From Caulobacter sp. Root655 (lineage in GTDB: Bacteria; Pseudomonadota; Alphaproteobacteria; Caulobacterales; Caulobacteraceae): 45,808 nucleotides of DNA. Under the pieces are notes generated by a model, which was not told where the DNA came from, made no database searches, and saw only the letters and a list, made by a program, of their open reading frames with translations. Positions within the stretch are counted from its first letter, which is position 1. Every line of letters begins with the position of its first letter. Shown here in pieces: positions 37,999 to 45,808 of this stretch. Position numbers and translations under genes: made by a program. The stretch lies in NCBI RefSeq assembly GCF_001427665.1, contig NZ_LMHC01000023.1, forward strand, positions 1,202 through 47,009, in the 5' to 3' direction.

Positions 37999-40362
37999 AT
38001 GTTGGTGGGCAGAACAATCAAAACCAGATCTCGCGTCGCCCATTTCGGCCTGGCGGCACTAGCCCTGGGCCTCGTGGCCACCCCGGCCGCCCGCGGTGAA
38101 ACCTCGCTTTCGGCCTCGGCCGTTAACACCACCCGCCCGCCCCCCATCGCCGAGCGCTACCGGCGCGCGGACCTGTTCATGCGTGGCGGCCTGGGCCAAT
38201 TCGTCGTCGACGACAATCTGCAAGCCCGGTTTGTCGCCGACGGTCGCGGGGTTCTCTATGGCCGCGGCAAGCCTGGCCAGCGCGTCATGACCTATCTGAA
38301 CCTTGGCGACCGCAGCCAAAAGACGGTCGCCCTCGAGGCCGAGCTGATCCGCCAGGTCTCGGCTGCCCTGGAGACGCCGCCCGCCGCTCCGCCGCGAATC
38401 GAAGCCGTCGATTTCGATCCGCGAACCGGCGCCTTGATCTTCACCGCCGCCGACAAGCGCTGGAAATCGACCAGGACCGGCCTCGTCGAGGTCCCGGCCC
38501 AAACCTTCGATCCGATCCTGTCGCCCGACGGTCGGTTCAAGGTGATCGCCCGCGACTTCAACCTGTTCGTGGTCGACAACAAGAGCGGTCGCCAGGTTGC
38601 CCTGACCTCGGACGGCTCGCGCGAACAGCCCTACGGCCGGGACATCCCGCAGCTCGCGCAGATCCTCAAAGCCGGCGTGGAAGAACCCGATCTGCCCGTC
38701 TCGGCCCAATGGTCTCCCGACAGCCGGCACCTCCTGACCTGGCGGCTCGATACCCGAGGGGTCAAACGACTCTCGATCACGCAGCAGAACCCCGGCGGTC
38801 TCTATCCGCGAAGCTTCTCCTACATCTATCCCCTGGCCGGCGCCGAGACGCTGCCCCAGGCCCAGCGGCTGGTGATCGACGTCGAGCAAGCCTTCCGCGA
38901 CGGGGCCGGCAAGATCGTGCCGCTGGCCGTCCCGTCCGAGTCCCTGCTCTACCCCGCCGCGCCCGACATGAGCTGGGACGGCGATCATGTCCGCGCGCAA
39001 TGGACAGAGCGCGGCTACGGCCAACTGGTCGTCTATTCGGCCGATCCCACCAGCGGCGCGGCGAAAGTCGTCGCCCGCGAGAAGGTCACGCCGCTGGTGA
39101 CCGTCACCTCGTCGAGCCTGCAGCCGGCGCCCGCTCTCGGTGGCGAGTTGGCGATCTCCGAGCGCAGCGGCTGGGCCCAGCTCTATCTGGTCAAGTCCGA
39201 TACGCCCGACGGCGGCAAGGCCCTGACCACCGGGACCTGGGAAGTGCTGTCGGTCGACCACGTCGACGCCCGCGACGGACTGTTGGTGACCGGCGTCGGC
39301 CGCGAGAAGGATCGCAGTCCCTATTACAAGGCGCTCTATCGCGTCGGCCTCGACGGCGCGGCCCCCAAGCTCTTGACCCTCGAACCGCTCGATCATGAGA
39401 CCAAGGTCTCTCCCGACGGCCGCTGGATCATCGACGAGATGTCGAGCCCAACGGAGCCAACCCGCACCGTGCTGCGCGACGCGCGCGACGGACGCCTGGT
39501 GCTCGAACTGAGCCGGGCGGACCCCAGCGCGCTGTGGGCCACCGGCTTTCTGCCGCCGGAACCCTTCACCGGCCTCGCGGCCGACGGCGTCACCCCGCTG
39601 TACGGGATGATCTTCCGTCCGATTGGCTATGATCCGAAACGACGCTATCCGGTGATCGACAACGTCTATACCGGCCCGACCACCACCCAGACCCCGACGT
39701 CCTGGCGCGGCTCGGTCTCGGCCACCGGCAATAGCGTCGCCCAAATCGGCGCCGTGGTGGTGATGATCGACGGTCGCGGGACCTCGCGCCGCGGCCAGGC
39801 CTTCCGCCTGCCGGCCTACCAGAACCTGGGCGAGGTGGGGCTGGACGACCATATCGCCATGATCCGGCAGATGGCCGCGAAGGACCCGGCGCTCGACATC
39901 ACCCGGGTGGGCGTGTTCGGCGGTTCGGCCGGCGGCTACGACGCCGCGCGGTTCGTGCTGCGCCGACCGGAATTCTTCAAGGTCGCCGTCGCCTCGTCAG
40001 GCAACCACGATCTGCGACTCGACAAGGCCTGGTGGCCAGAAGTGTCGATGGGCCTGGCGGACGAGGCGACCTGGGAGCGCAACTCCAACATGTCGGTGGC
40101 TGGCAATCTGCAGGGCAAGCTGCTGCTGGTTCACGGCGACATCGACGACAATGTCCCGGTCACCGAAAGCATCCGGCTGGCCAACGCCATCATCCAGGCC
40201 GGCAAGGACGTCGATCTGGTGATCCTGCCCAACACCAGCCACGCGGTCTATCAGCCGTTCTTCTGGCGCAAGCTGCGCGACTATTTCACCCGCAATCTGC
40301 TCGACGAAGCGCCGCCGGCCGAGCAGCCGGCCGTCCGCATCGCCGCCAACACCGCGAAATGA
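37999..40362 (+). CDS. Exported S9-family dipeptidyl peptidase (DPP IV-like)
   Basis: The 787-residue protein has an N-terminal signal or anchor (about residues 1-33), a beta-propeller domain (about 60-540) and an alpha/beta-hydrolase domain. The catalytic triad is Ser643 in FGGSAGGYDA, Asp716 in HGDIDDNVP and His748 in NTSHAVYQ. S9 DPP IV-type enzymes release X-Pro or X-Ala dipeptides from peptide N-termini, and proline-rich chains are natural substrates. It acts in the periplasm. It is the first gene of a plus-strand operon with a DUF5695-like protein and a POT peptide transporter, so its dipeptide products have an importer next door. The ATG at 37999 begins a positively charged signal (MLVGRTIKTRSR). 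Confidence 0.88.
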   Translation: MLVGRTIKTRSRVAHFGLAALALGLVATPAARGETSLSASAVNTTRPPPIAERYRRADLFMRGGLGQFVVDDNLQARFVADGRGVLYGRGKPGQRVMTYLNLGDRSQKTVALEAELIRQVSAALETPPAAPPRIEAVDFDPRTGALIFTAADKRWKSTRTGLVEVPAQTFDPILSPDGRFKVIARDFNLFVVDNKSGRQVALTSDGSREQPYGRDIPQLAQILKAGVEEPDLPVSAQWSPDSRHLLTWRLDTRGVKRLSITQQNPGGLYPRSFSYIYPLAGAETLPQAQRLVIDVEQAFRDGAGKIVPLAVPSESLLYPAAPDMSWDGDHVRAQWTERGYGQLVVYSADPTSGAAKVVAREKVTPLVTVTSSSLQPAPALGGELAISERSGWAQLYLVKSDTPDGGKALTTGTWEVLSVDHVDARDGLLVTGVGREKDRSPYYKALYRVGLDGAAPKLLTLEPLDHETKVSPDGRWIIDEMSSPTEPTRTVLRDARDGRLVLELSRADPSALWATGFLPPEPFTGLAADGVTPLYGMIFRPIGYDPKRRYPVIDNVYTGPTTTQTPTSWRGSVSATGNSVAQIGAVVVMIDGRGTSRRGQAFRLPAYQNLGEVGLDDHIAMIRQMAAKDPALDITRVGVFGGSAGGYDAARFVLRRPEFFKVAVASSGNHDLRLDKAWWPEVSMGLADEATWERNSNMSVAGNLQGKLLLVHGDIDDNVPVTESIRLANAIIQAGKDVDLVILPNTSHAVYQPFFWRKLRDYFTRNLLDEAPPAEQPAVRIAANTAK

Positions 40363-40372
40363 CGAGGCTCCG

Positions 40373-43141
40373 ATGACGAACCTTCGCCCGCTGGCCCTGA
40401 CCGCCCTGCTGCTGGCCACCACCCCGCTGAGCTTGAGCACGACCAGCCTGGCCTGGGCCCAGGAGCCCGCGCCGACGCCGGCGCCGGCCAAGAAGGTCTT
40501 CGCGCCGATCGCCAGGACCGCCTATCGCACCGCCCAGTTCCAGTTCGAGTTGCGCGCCGACACCCAGACCCTGGCGCGCCTGTCGCCGACGGTCGAAACC
40601 GGCTTCGATTTCACCCCTGGCGCCCGGGAAGCCGAGCGGCAGGGCGACGGCTACGTCCATGTTGGCGACATCCACTTGCGTCTGCGCACTGAAGGCGGCG
40701 CCTGGCGTGATTTCAGCTCTGCTCATCAACGCGAGCCGATCCGCCGCCTGCCGGTCGGCGGGGCGACCTTGGCGGCGGCCGACATCACCGCGTCCCTGGG
40801 CCAGGATTCGCCACTCCGCGTCGAACGCCGCTGGGTCGCCGAAGGCGGGGCGCTGGTCCTGCGCTTCGTCCTGACAAACACGTCCAAACAAGCCGTCGAG
40901 GTCGGCGGGCTGGGCCTGCCGATGGTGTTCGACAACATCATCACCGACCGCTCGCTGGAGGAGGCCCACGCCCAGGCCAGCTTCGTCGATCCCTATATCG
41001 GCCGCGACGCCGGCTACCTGCAGGTCACCCGCCTCAACGGCAAGGGCCCGGCCCTGCTGGTCTTGCCCGAGAAGGCGACGCCGCTGGAGGCCTATCGGCC
41101 GATCCAGCAGGCCGGTCGCGGCGCCAAGCCCGGCGACATCTTCACCGACCGCAGCGAGCGCGGCCAGACCTCGGAAGGCTTCTACGACTGGACGGTCGCC
41201 AGCAAGGGCTTCGCCGAGCAGGACTGGAAGACCGCCGGAGATCAGTGGAACACGCCCACCAGCTTCTCCCTCGCCCCTGGAGCCAGCCGTACGATCGGCG
41301 TGCGCCTGGTCACCTCGCCCTCCCTTCGCGCGATCGAGGACACCCTGGTCGCCAACGGCCGCCCGGTCGCCGTCGGCATCCCGGGCTATGTCGTGCCCAC
41401 CGACCAGGACGCGTCGCTGTTCCTGAAGTCGCCCAAGCCGGTGGCCAGGATCGAGAGCTATCCGGCCGGTGCGTTGACAGCCACGGCGGTCAAAGCCGGC
41501 GCCGGCTGGTCGCGCTACGCCGTTCGCGCGTCGGGCTGGGGCCGGGCGACGCTGTCGATCACCTACGCCGACGACAGCGTGCAGACCGTCTCCTACTTCA
41601 TCACCAAACCGCTCGATCAGACCATGGCCGACCTGGGTCGGTTCTCGACGACCGGGCAGTGGTTCGAGGACCCGTCCGATCCGTTCAAGCGGTCTCCCGG
41701 AATCCTCACCTACGACCGCCAGGCCGACAAGATCGTCACCCAGGATCCGCGGGTCTGGATCTCCGGCATGAGCGACGAAGGCGGCGCGGGCAGCTGGGTC
41801 GCGGCGATGATGAAGCAACTGGACAATCCCGACGCCGGCGAAGTGGCCAAGCTCGAACGCGTGGTCAACGAGACCATCGTCGGCGGACTGCAGGTCGCCG
41901 AGGGCGAGCACGCCGGCGCCATCAAGAAGAGCCTGTTCTATTACGCGCCGGACGAACTGCCGGACTATTACGACCCCAAGACCAACTGGAAGAGCTGGAC
42001 CTCGTGGTCGAAGAAGGACGCGGGCGATCTTGGCCGCTCCTACAACTATCCGCACGTGGCCATCGGCCACTGGGTGCTCTATCGCCTGGCTCGCAACCAC
42101 GACGGCCTGGTCAAGACCCATGACTGGCGCTGGTACCTCGACCACGCCCAGATGACCGCCGTGGCGATGATGCGCGACGCCCCCTACTACGCCCAGTTCG
42201 GCCAGATGGAGGGCGACGTCTTCGTCGACATCCTCGAGGACCTCCGCCGCGAGGGCATGACCGACAAGGCCAATGAACTCGAGACCTTGATGAAGGGCCG
42301 GGCCGACCACTGGAAGACCCTGCCCTATCCGTTCGGCAGCGAAATGGCCTGGGACTCCACGGGCCAGGCCGAGGTCTATGCCTGGATGCGCTTCTTCGGT
42401 TACCAGAAGCAGGCCGACGAGACCCGCGAGGTGATCCTCGCCTATGATCCGACAATCCCGAGCTGGGGCTATAACGGCAACGCCCGGCGCTATTGGGACT
42501 TCCTCTACGGCGGCAAGGTTCCGCGGATCGAGCGGCAGATCCATCACTACGGCTCGACCCTGAACGCCGTGCCGCTGTTCGACGCCTACCGCGCCGATCC
42601 CGGCGACCTCCACCTTCTGCGAGTCGCCTATGGCGGCCTGATGGGCGGCGTCACCAACATCGACCAGGAGGGGTTCTCGTCGGCCGCCTTCCACTCGGCG
42701 CCGGACATGATGTCCTGGGACCCCTACAGCGGCGACTACGGCATGGGCTTCTTCGGCCACGCCTATGCGGCGGCGACCTATCTGGTCAACGACCCGACGT
42801 TCGGCTGGCTCGGCTTCGGCGGCAATGTCAGCCAGGGCGACGGCGTGGTGCGGATCGAACCGAAGGACGGCGCACGCACCCGTCTCTTCGTGGCGCCGAT
42901 CGGCGCCTGGCTGACCCTGGAGGCCGGCAAGATCGACGCCGCCGCCTACAGCCCGGCCACGGGCAAGCTCACCCTGACCCTGGCGCCGCGCGATGCGGCC
43001 ACCCCGGCCGCCCGGCTGCTGGTGGAAGCCACCACCAAGGGCGCCCGTCCCTATCGGCCGGCCGGCGCAACCCTCGAACGGGGCGCCTACACCCTGCCCC
43101 TGACGGATGCGCCGACCACGATCGATCTGGCCCCGAACTGA
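40373..43141 (+). CDS. Large exported DUF5695-like protein, putative glycosidase
   Basis: The 922-residue protein has a signal peptide ending near AWAQE (about residue 29) and a beta-rich N-terminal half (about 45-420). A Trp/Tyr-rich helical half follows (about 430-840; segments such as YYAPDELPDYYDP, YPHVAIGHWVLYRLAR and FGQMEGDVFVDILEDL). A C-terminal beta domain completes it. The layout of beta-sandwich plus alpha/alpha barrel is what one sees in several glycosidase and lyase families. I recognise it only as resembling DUF5695, with no proven activity. It starts 10 bases after the S9 peptidase stop and precedes the POT transporter, so it belongs to the peptide-uptake operon. A role in removing glycans from peptides is a reasonable guess. 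Catalytic residues cannot be named. Confidence 0.75.
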   Translation: MTNLRPLALTALLLATTPLSLSTTSLAWAQEPAPTPAPAKKVFAPIARTAYRTAQFQFELRADTQTLARLSPTVETGFDFTPGAREAERQGDGYVHVGDIHLRLRTEGGAWRDFSSAHQREPIRRLPVGGATLAAADITASLGQDSPLRVERRWVAEGGALVLRFVLTNTSKQAVEVGGLGLPMVFDNIITDRSLEEAHAQASFVDPYIGRDAGYLQVTRLNGKGPALLVLPEKATPLEAYRPIQQAGRGAKPGDIFTDRSERGQTSEGFYDWTVASKGFAEQDWKTAGDQWNTPTSFSLAPGASRTIGVRLVTSPSLRAIEDTLVANGRPVAVGIPGYVVPTDQDASLFLKSPKPVARIESYPAGALTATAVKAGAGWSRYAVRASGWGRATLSITYADDSVQTVSYFITKPLDQTMADLGRFSTTGQWFEDPSDPFKRSPGILTYDRQADKIVTQDPRVWISGMSDEGGAGSWVAAMMKQLDNPDAGEVAKLERVVNETIVGGLQVAEGEHAGAIKKSLFYYAPDELPDYYDPKTNWKSWTSWSKKDAGDLGRSYNYPHVAIGHWVLYRLARNHDGLVKTHDWRWYLDHAQMTAVAMMRDAPYYAQFGQMEGDVFVDILEDLRREGMTDKANELETLMKGRADHWKTLPYPFGSEMAWDSTGQAEVYAWMRFFGYQKQADETREVILAYDPTIPSWGYNGNARRYWDFLYGGKVPRIERQIHHYGSTLNAVPLFDAYRADPGDLHLLRVAYGGLMGGVTNIDQEGFSSAAFHSAPDMMSWDPYSGDYGMGFFGHAYAAATYLVNDPTFGWLGFGGNVSQGDGVVRIEPKDGARTRLFVAPIGAWLTLEAGKIDAAAYSPATGKLTLTLAPRDAATPAARLLVEATTKGARPYRPAGATLERGAYTLPLTDAPTTIDLAPN

Positions 43142-43161
43142 TCCGCGGGAGCCGCATCGAC

Positions 43162-43197
43162 ATGACCAGGATCGAACAAATCAAGGTCCATCCATGA
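43162..43197 (+). other. 11-codon ORF overlapping the POT start
   Basis: This ORF encodes MTRIEQIKVHP and its stop overlaps the transporter start codon (ATGA). It could couple translation, or be the relic N-terminus of a lost gene; several enolase-superfamily proteins begin in a similar way. No good ribosome-binding site is visible. Confidence 0.3.
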
Positions 43198-45095
43198 ACA
43201 TCGTCATCGTCATGGGTATCCTGGTCACCCTCTTGACCGGCGTCCCCGTACTGATCCAGCTGCTGCGAGATCACCCCAGGGGTCTGCTGATCCTGTTCTT
43301 CGCCGAGATGTGGGAGCGTTTCTCCTATTACGGCATGCGCAGCATCCTGATCTTCTATCTGACGCAGCACTTTCTGTTCGACCCGAAAACGGCGGGCGCC
43401 CATTACGGCTCCTATACGTCCCTCGTCTATCTGCTGCCACTGATCGGCGGCTTCCTGGCCGACCGGTATCTGGGGGCCCGCAAGGCGGTGATCTTCGGCG
43501 CCGTCCTGTTGATCGCCGGCCACCTGACCATGGCGATCGAGGGCGCGCCCGCCACCCAGACCCTGACCTATCGCGGCCACACCTACGACTTCGTGTCCGA
43601 AGGTCGCGGCGAAGGCCGGGTCTCGAAGTTGATGGTCGAGAACAAGCCCTATGCGGTGACGGCCTCCAAGACCGGAGACTTCGCCATACAGGGCCTGCCG
43701 GAAACCGCCCCCATCCCGACCGTACTGCCCAAAGGCCAGTACCAGTTGGGCGTCACCGGCCGGGACCCGGCCTATCTGAACATCTTCTGGTTCGCCCTGG
43801 CCCTGATCATCGTCGGCGTCGGCTTCCTCAAGCCCAACATCTCGACCATCGTCGGCCAACTCTATCCGCCGGGCGACCGTCATCGCGATCCAGGCTTCAC
43901 CCTCTACTATTACGGCATCAACCTCGGCTCGTTCTGGGCCTCGATCCTCTGCGGCCTCCTGGGTGTGACCGTCGGCTGGTGGGCGGGCTTTGGCCTCGCG
44001 GGCCTGGGCATGGTGGCCGGTTTCGTGGTCTTCGTGCTGGGCAAGCCGCTGCTGCAAGGCAAGGGCGAGCCGCCGGCCCCCAAGCAGCTCGATCAGCCGC
44101 TGCTGGGCCCGCTGAACCGCGAAGGACTGATCTACATCCTGTCCTTGGTCGGCGTCGCTGCGGTGTGCTTCCTCGTGCGGTACACGGGGATGGTCAACTG
44201 GACCCTGATCGCCGGCATGCTCGCCTCCCTGGGCTACATCCTGTGGTTCATGTTCGCCAAGTGCGACAAGGTCGAACGCGAACGCCTGGGCCTGGCGGTG
44301 TTCCTGATCTTCGGGGCGGTCGTCTTCTGGACCCTGTTCGACCAGGCCGGCTCGTCGCTCAACCTGTTCGCGGCCACCAATGTCGATCTCGATCTGGTCG
44401 CCAATCCGGTGCGGCTGTTGAACGGCGCCGTCACCCTGGCCACGCCCGAACAGCTGGCGGCCGCAGGCGTCGACAAGGCCTCGACCTTCTGGGTCAACAC
44501 CAGCTTCAACGCCGCCCAGACCCAGGCCCTGGCCTCCGGCTGGCTCCTGATCTTCGCCCCGGTCTTCGCCTTCCTGTGGACCTGGCTGGGCCAGCGCGGC
44601 AAGGATCTGAACCCCGTCGTCAAGTTCGGCCTGGCCCTGCTGCAGGTCGGCGCCGGCTTCCTGCTGCTGCAGTTGGGCGCGCACTTCGTCGACGGCGTCT
44701 TCCGCATGCCGCTGGCCTTCCTGCTGCTGATGTACCTGCTGCACACCACCGGCGAGCTGTGCCTGTCGCCGGTCGGCCTGTCGCAGATGACCAAGCTGTC
44801 GCCGGCGGCGATGGTGTCGTTCGTCATGGCCGTCTGGTTCATGGCCGTGTCGATCGCCGGCAAGGTGGGCGGCTTCATCGCCGGCCTGACGGCCACCGAG
44901 ACGGTCGGCGGCCAGGTGCTCGACCCGAGCGCGGCCCTGGCCAAGTCGCTGATGGTGTTCAACTGGATCGGCGGCATCGCCATGGTGATCGGCCTGGGCT
45001 TCCTGGCCCTGGCCCCGGTCCTCAAGAAGTGGTCGCACGGCTCGGACGAAACCGATCATCACGCGCCGGTGGACACCGCGACGAAGGCCGGCTGA
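43194..45095 (+). CDS. POT/PTR-family peptide:H+ symporter
   Basis: The 633-residue inner-membrane protein of the major facilitator superfamily has about 12-14 transmembrane segments. The diagnostic POT motif AEMWERFSYYGMR (ExxER at Glu38-Glu41-Arg42) is present, together with GFLKPNISTIVGQLYP and FTLYYYGINLGSFW. Such carriers import di- and tripeptides with protons. A polar insertion of roughly 80 residues (about 115-200) after an early transmembrane helix is unusually long. The ATG at 43194 follows AAGGT. Located after the S9 dipeptidyl peptidase, it probably imports the released dipeptides; a cytoplasmic M24 peptidase is encoded at 20813. A terminator follows directly. Confidence 0.9.
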   Translation: MNIVIVMGILVTLLTGVPVLIQLLRDHPRGLLILFFAEMWERFSYYGMRSILIFYLTQHFLFDPKTAGAHYGSYTSLVYLLPLIGGFLADRYLGARKAVIFGAVLLIAGHLTMAIEGAPATQTLTYRGHTYDFVSEGRGEGRVSKLMVENKPYAVTASKTGDFAIQGLPETAPIPTVLPKGQYQLGVTGRDPAYLNIFWFALALIIVGVGFLKPNISTIVGQLYPPGDRHRDPGFTLYYYGINLGSFWASILCGLLGVTVGWWAGFGLAGLGMVAGFVVFVLGKPLLQGKGEPPAPKQLDQPLLGPLNREGLIYILSLVGVAAVCFLVRYTGMVNWTLIAGMLASLGYILWFMFAKCDKVERERLGLAVFLIFGAVVFWTLFDQAGSSLNLFAATNVDLDLVANPVRLLNGAVTLATPEQLAAAGVDKASTFWVNTSFNAAQTQALASGWLLIFAPVFAFLWTWLGQRGKDLNPVVKFGLALLQVGAGFLLLQLGAHFVDGVFRMPLAFLLLMYLLHTTGELCLSPVGLSQMTKLSPAAMVSFVMAVWFMAVSIAGKVGGFIAGLTATETVGGQVLDPSAALAKSLMVFNWIGGIAMVIGLGFLALAPVLKKWSHGSDETDHHAPVDTATKAG

Positions 45096-45110
45096 GCGGC
45101 CGGCCCTTTT
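45086..45110 (+). terminator. Rho-independent terminator of the peptidase/transporter operon
   Basis: GGCCGG (45086-45091) and CCGGCC (45100-45105) arms are followed by CTTTT; the stem overlaps the end of the transporter gene. Confidence 0.7.
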
Positions 45111-45142
45111 CGTTGGCGACTTGCCGCTCAGGGGATCAAGAC

Positions 45143-45274
45143 CCTCCCCCTGTGGGGGAGGCGATCGCGCAGCGATCGGTGGGGGGAGGTTTGGGATCGT
45201 CGATCCGGGATCTGGCCATCGCCGAATACTCCCCCCTCCGTCGGCTTCGCCGACACCTCCCCCACAGGGGGAGG
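45143..45274. repeat. Inverted pair of REP-like GC palindromes
   Basis: Unit 1 (45143-45189) begins CCTCCCCCTGTGGGGGAGG, then a hairpin with CGATCG arms, then GTGGGGGGAGG. Unit 2 (45229-45274) is the same plan on the other strand, with a GTCGGC/GCCGAC hairpin and CCTCCCCCACAGGGGGAGG. A partial third copy lies at 45301-45314. This resembles intergenic REP elements common in Caulobacter-like genomes. Confidence 0.8.
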
Positions 45275-45329
45275 ATCTCTCACGCGGAAAGCCCGCTGAG
45301 CTTGTGGGGGAGGGTGCGAAGCGCCCGGG

Positions 45330-45742
45330 CCTCGCCCGGATGATTTGCAGTTTTGAATACCGTTTCGACGAAGTTCAGGCGCTTCGCGCGGCCGTTATCC
45401 GGAAGCCTTCGGATCGCGGATTTTTAACCCGCTCCGATGGAGGCCCCCGACGGGCAGGACGTTGGCGCGCCCTGGACCGCATGGGCGATTTCAGCCCATG
45501 CCTGCTGGCCTGTTCCCTCTATCCCGGGCGCCGCAGCTTCGTCGCGACTGAGGCGAACCTGCTCCGGACCGACCTGGGACGTCCCTGTGGGACACGACGG
45601 ACAAGCCTTCCCGCTCGACCACCCCCGAAGACCGCATCGGTCGCCGTACGTGCGCCCTCCCCGTGCCTTCAGGTGAGATCATTATTGGGGCGACCGGAGA
45701 GGGTGAGCATGGAAAAAAGTGAGAAAATCGTAGGGCTTTGAA
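45330..45742 (+). ncRNA. Candidate structured leader RNA or ncRNA
   Basis: This tract after the repeats has no convincing gene but several hairpins, the clearest being GCATGGGC/GCCCATGC (45479-45486, 45494-45501) with a 7-base loop. It ends in a short ORF, MEKSEKIVGL (45709-45741), behind GAGAGGGTGAG. It looks like a long 5' leader of a gene beyond the window. The alphaproteobacterial speF leader is one family worth testing; I cannot confirm it. Confidence 0.3.
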
Positions 45743-45783
45743 ATCGTTGAACCTGACCGCCCTCTATCCCGTAAATCGCGGGG

Positions 45784-45808
45784 ATGGACGACACTACGAC
45801 CCTCTCCC
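45784..45808 (+). CDS. Possible start of the next gene (partial)
   Basis: An ATG after GCGGGG opens a frame MDDTTTLS that runs off the window. Only eight residues are visible, so this is a weak call. Confidence 0.2.

Noticed and set aside
42969..45062. 697-codon minus-strand open frame rich in Gln, Asp and His
   Set aside because: Mirror frame of the POT transporter; this composition is typical of antisense to hydrophobic helices.
45121..45741. 206-codon plus-strand frame at the window end
   Set aside because: Its first third runs through REP-like palindromes and the rest through hairpins; no motif is visible, so it is treated as non-coding.

Overview
The window looks like a chromosomal segment from a member of the Caulobacterales (Caulobacter or a close relative). 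The evidence is very high GC with strong third-position GC, two long TonB-dependent receptors of the Caulobacter/Xanthomonas type, a non-phosphorylating pentose pathway, and REP-like GC-rich palindromes. No tRNA, rRNA, phage or IS genes and no CRISPR array were seen.

Layout. (1) 1-8151: oxidative sugar catabolism. A dehydratase of the arabonate/xylonate type (minus strand, cut by the window edge and carrying an out-of-frame tandem duplication of its 5' end) lies divergent from a GH27 glycosidase. A DgoR-like GntR regulator follows, and divergent from it is an operon: FAH-fold AraD1-type dehydratase, Gfo/Idh aldose 1-dehydrogenase, alpha-ketoglutarate-semialdehyde dehydrogenase (KGSADH) and a periplasmic aldose 1-epimerase. 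(2) 8254-19070: glycan uptake and cleavage. This holds a gene remnant, GH43, GH2 beta-galactosidase, a TonB receptor, and a translationally coupled GH35/GH30 pair. (3) 19265-26063: hydroxyproline catabolism. One side encodes an APC permease, an M24 (Xaa-Pro type) peptidase and an FAD D-hydroxyproline dehydrogenase; the divergent side encodes a DHDPS-family pyrroline-hydroxycarboxylate deaminase and 4-hydroxyproline 2-epimerase, followed by a GntR regulator. (4) 26552-37810: a second TonB receptor, then a minus-strand operon GH127 - broken Ldh2-type dehydrogenase - DUF885 peptidase - GH43 with C-terminal module - GH27. (5) 37999-45095: a plus-strand operon of an S9 dipeptidyl peptidase, a large DUF5695-like exported protein and a POT-family peptide/H+ symporter. 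(6) 45096-45808: terminator, REP-like repeats and a hairpin-rich non-coding tract.

Working hypothesis (inference): the genes together form a locus for eating plant hydroxyproline-rich glycoproteins (extensins, arabinogalactan proteins). Glycosidases remove arabinose and galactose. Peptidases with proline-related families open the backbone, and permeases import peptides and imino acids. Arabinose/galactose and hydroxyproline are then oxidised by two routes that both end in alpha-ketoglutarate semialdehyde, for which the window encodes a single dehydrogenase.

Two short operator-like motifs recur. TTGTCNGACNA sits at sugar and glycosidase promoters. GTATACGA sits at the hydroxyproline promoters. 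The intergenic region in front of the GH127 operon and the peptidase operon carries both.
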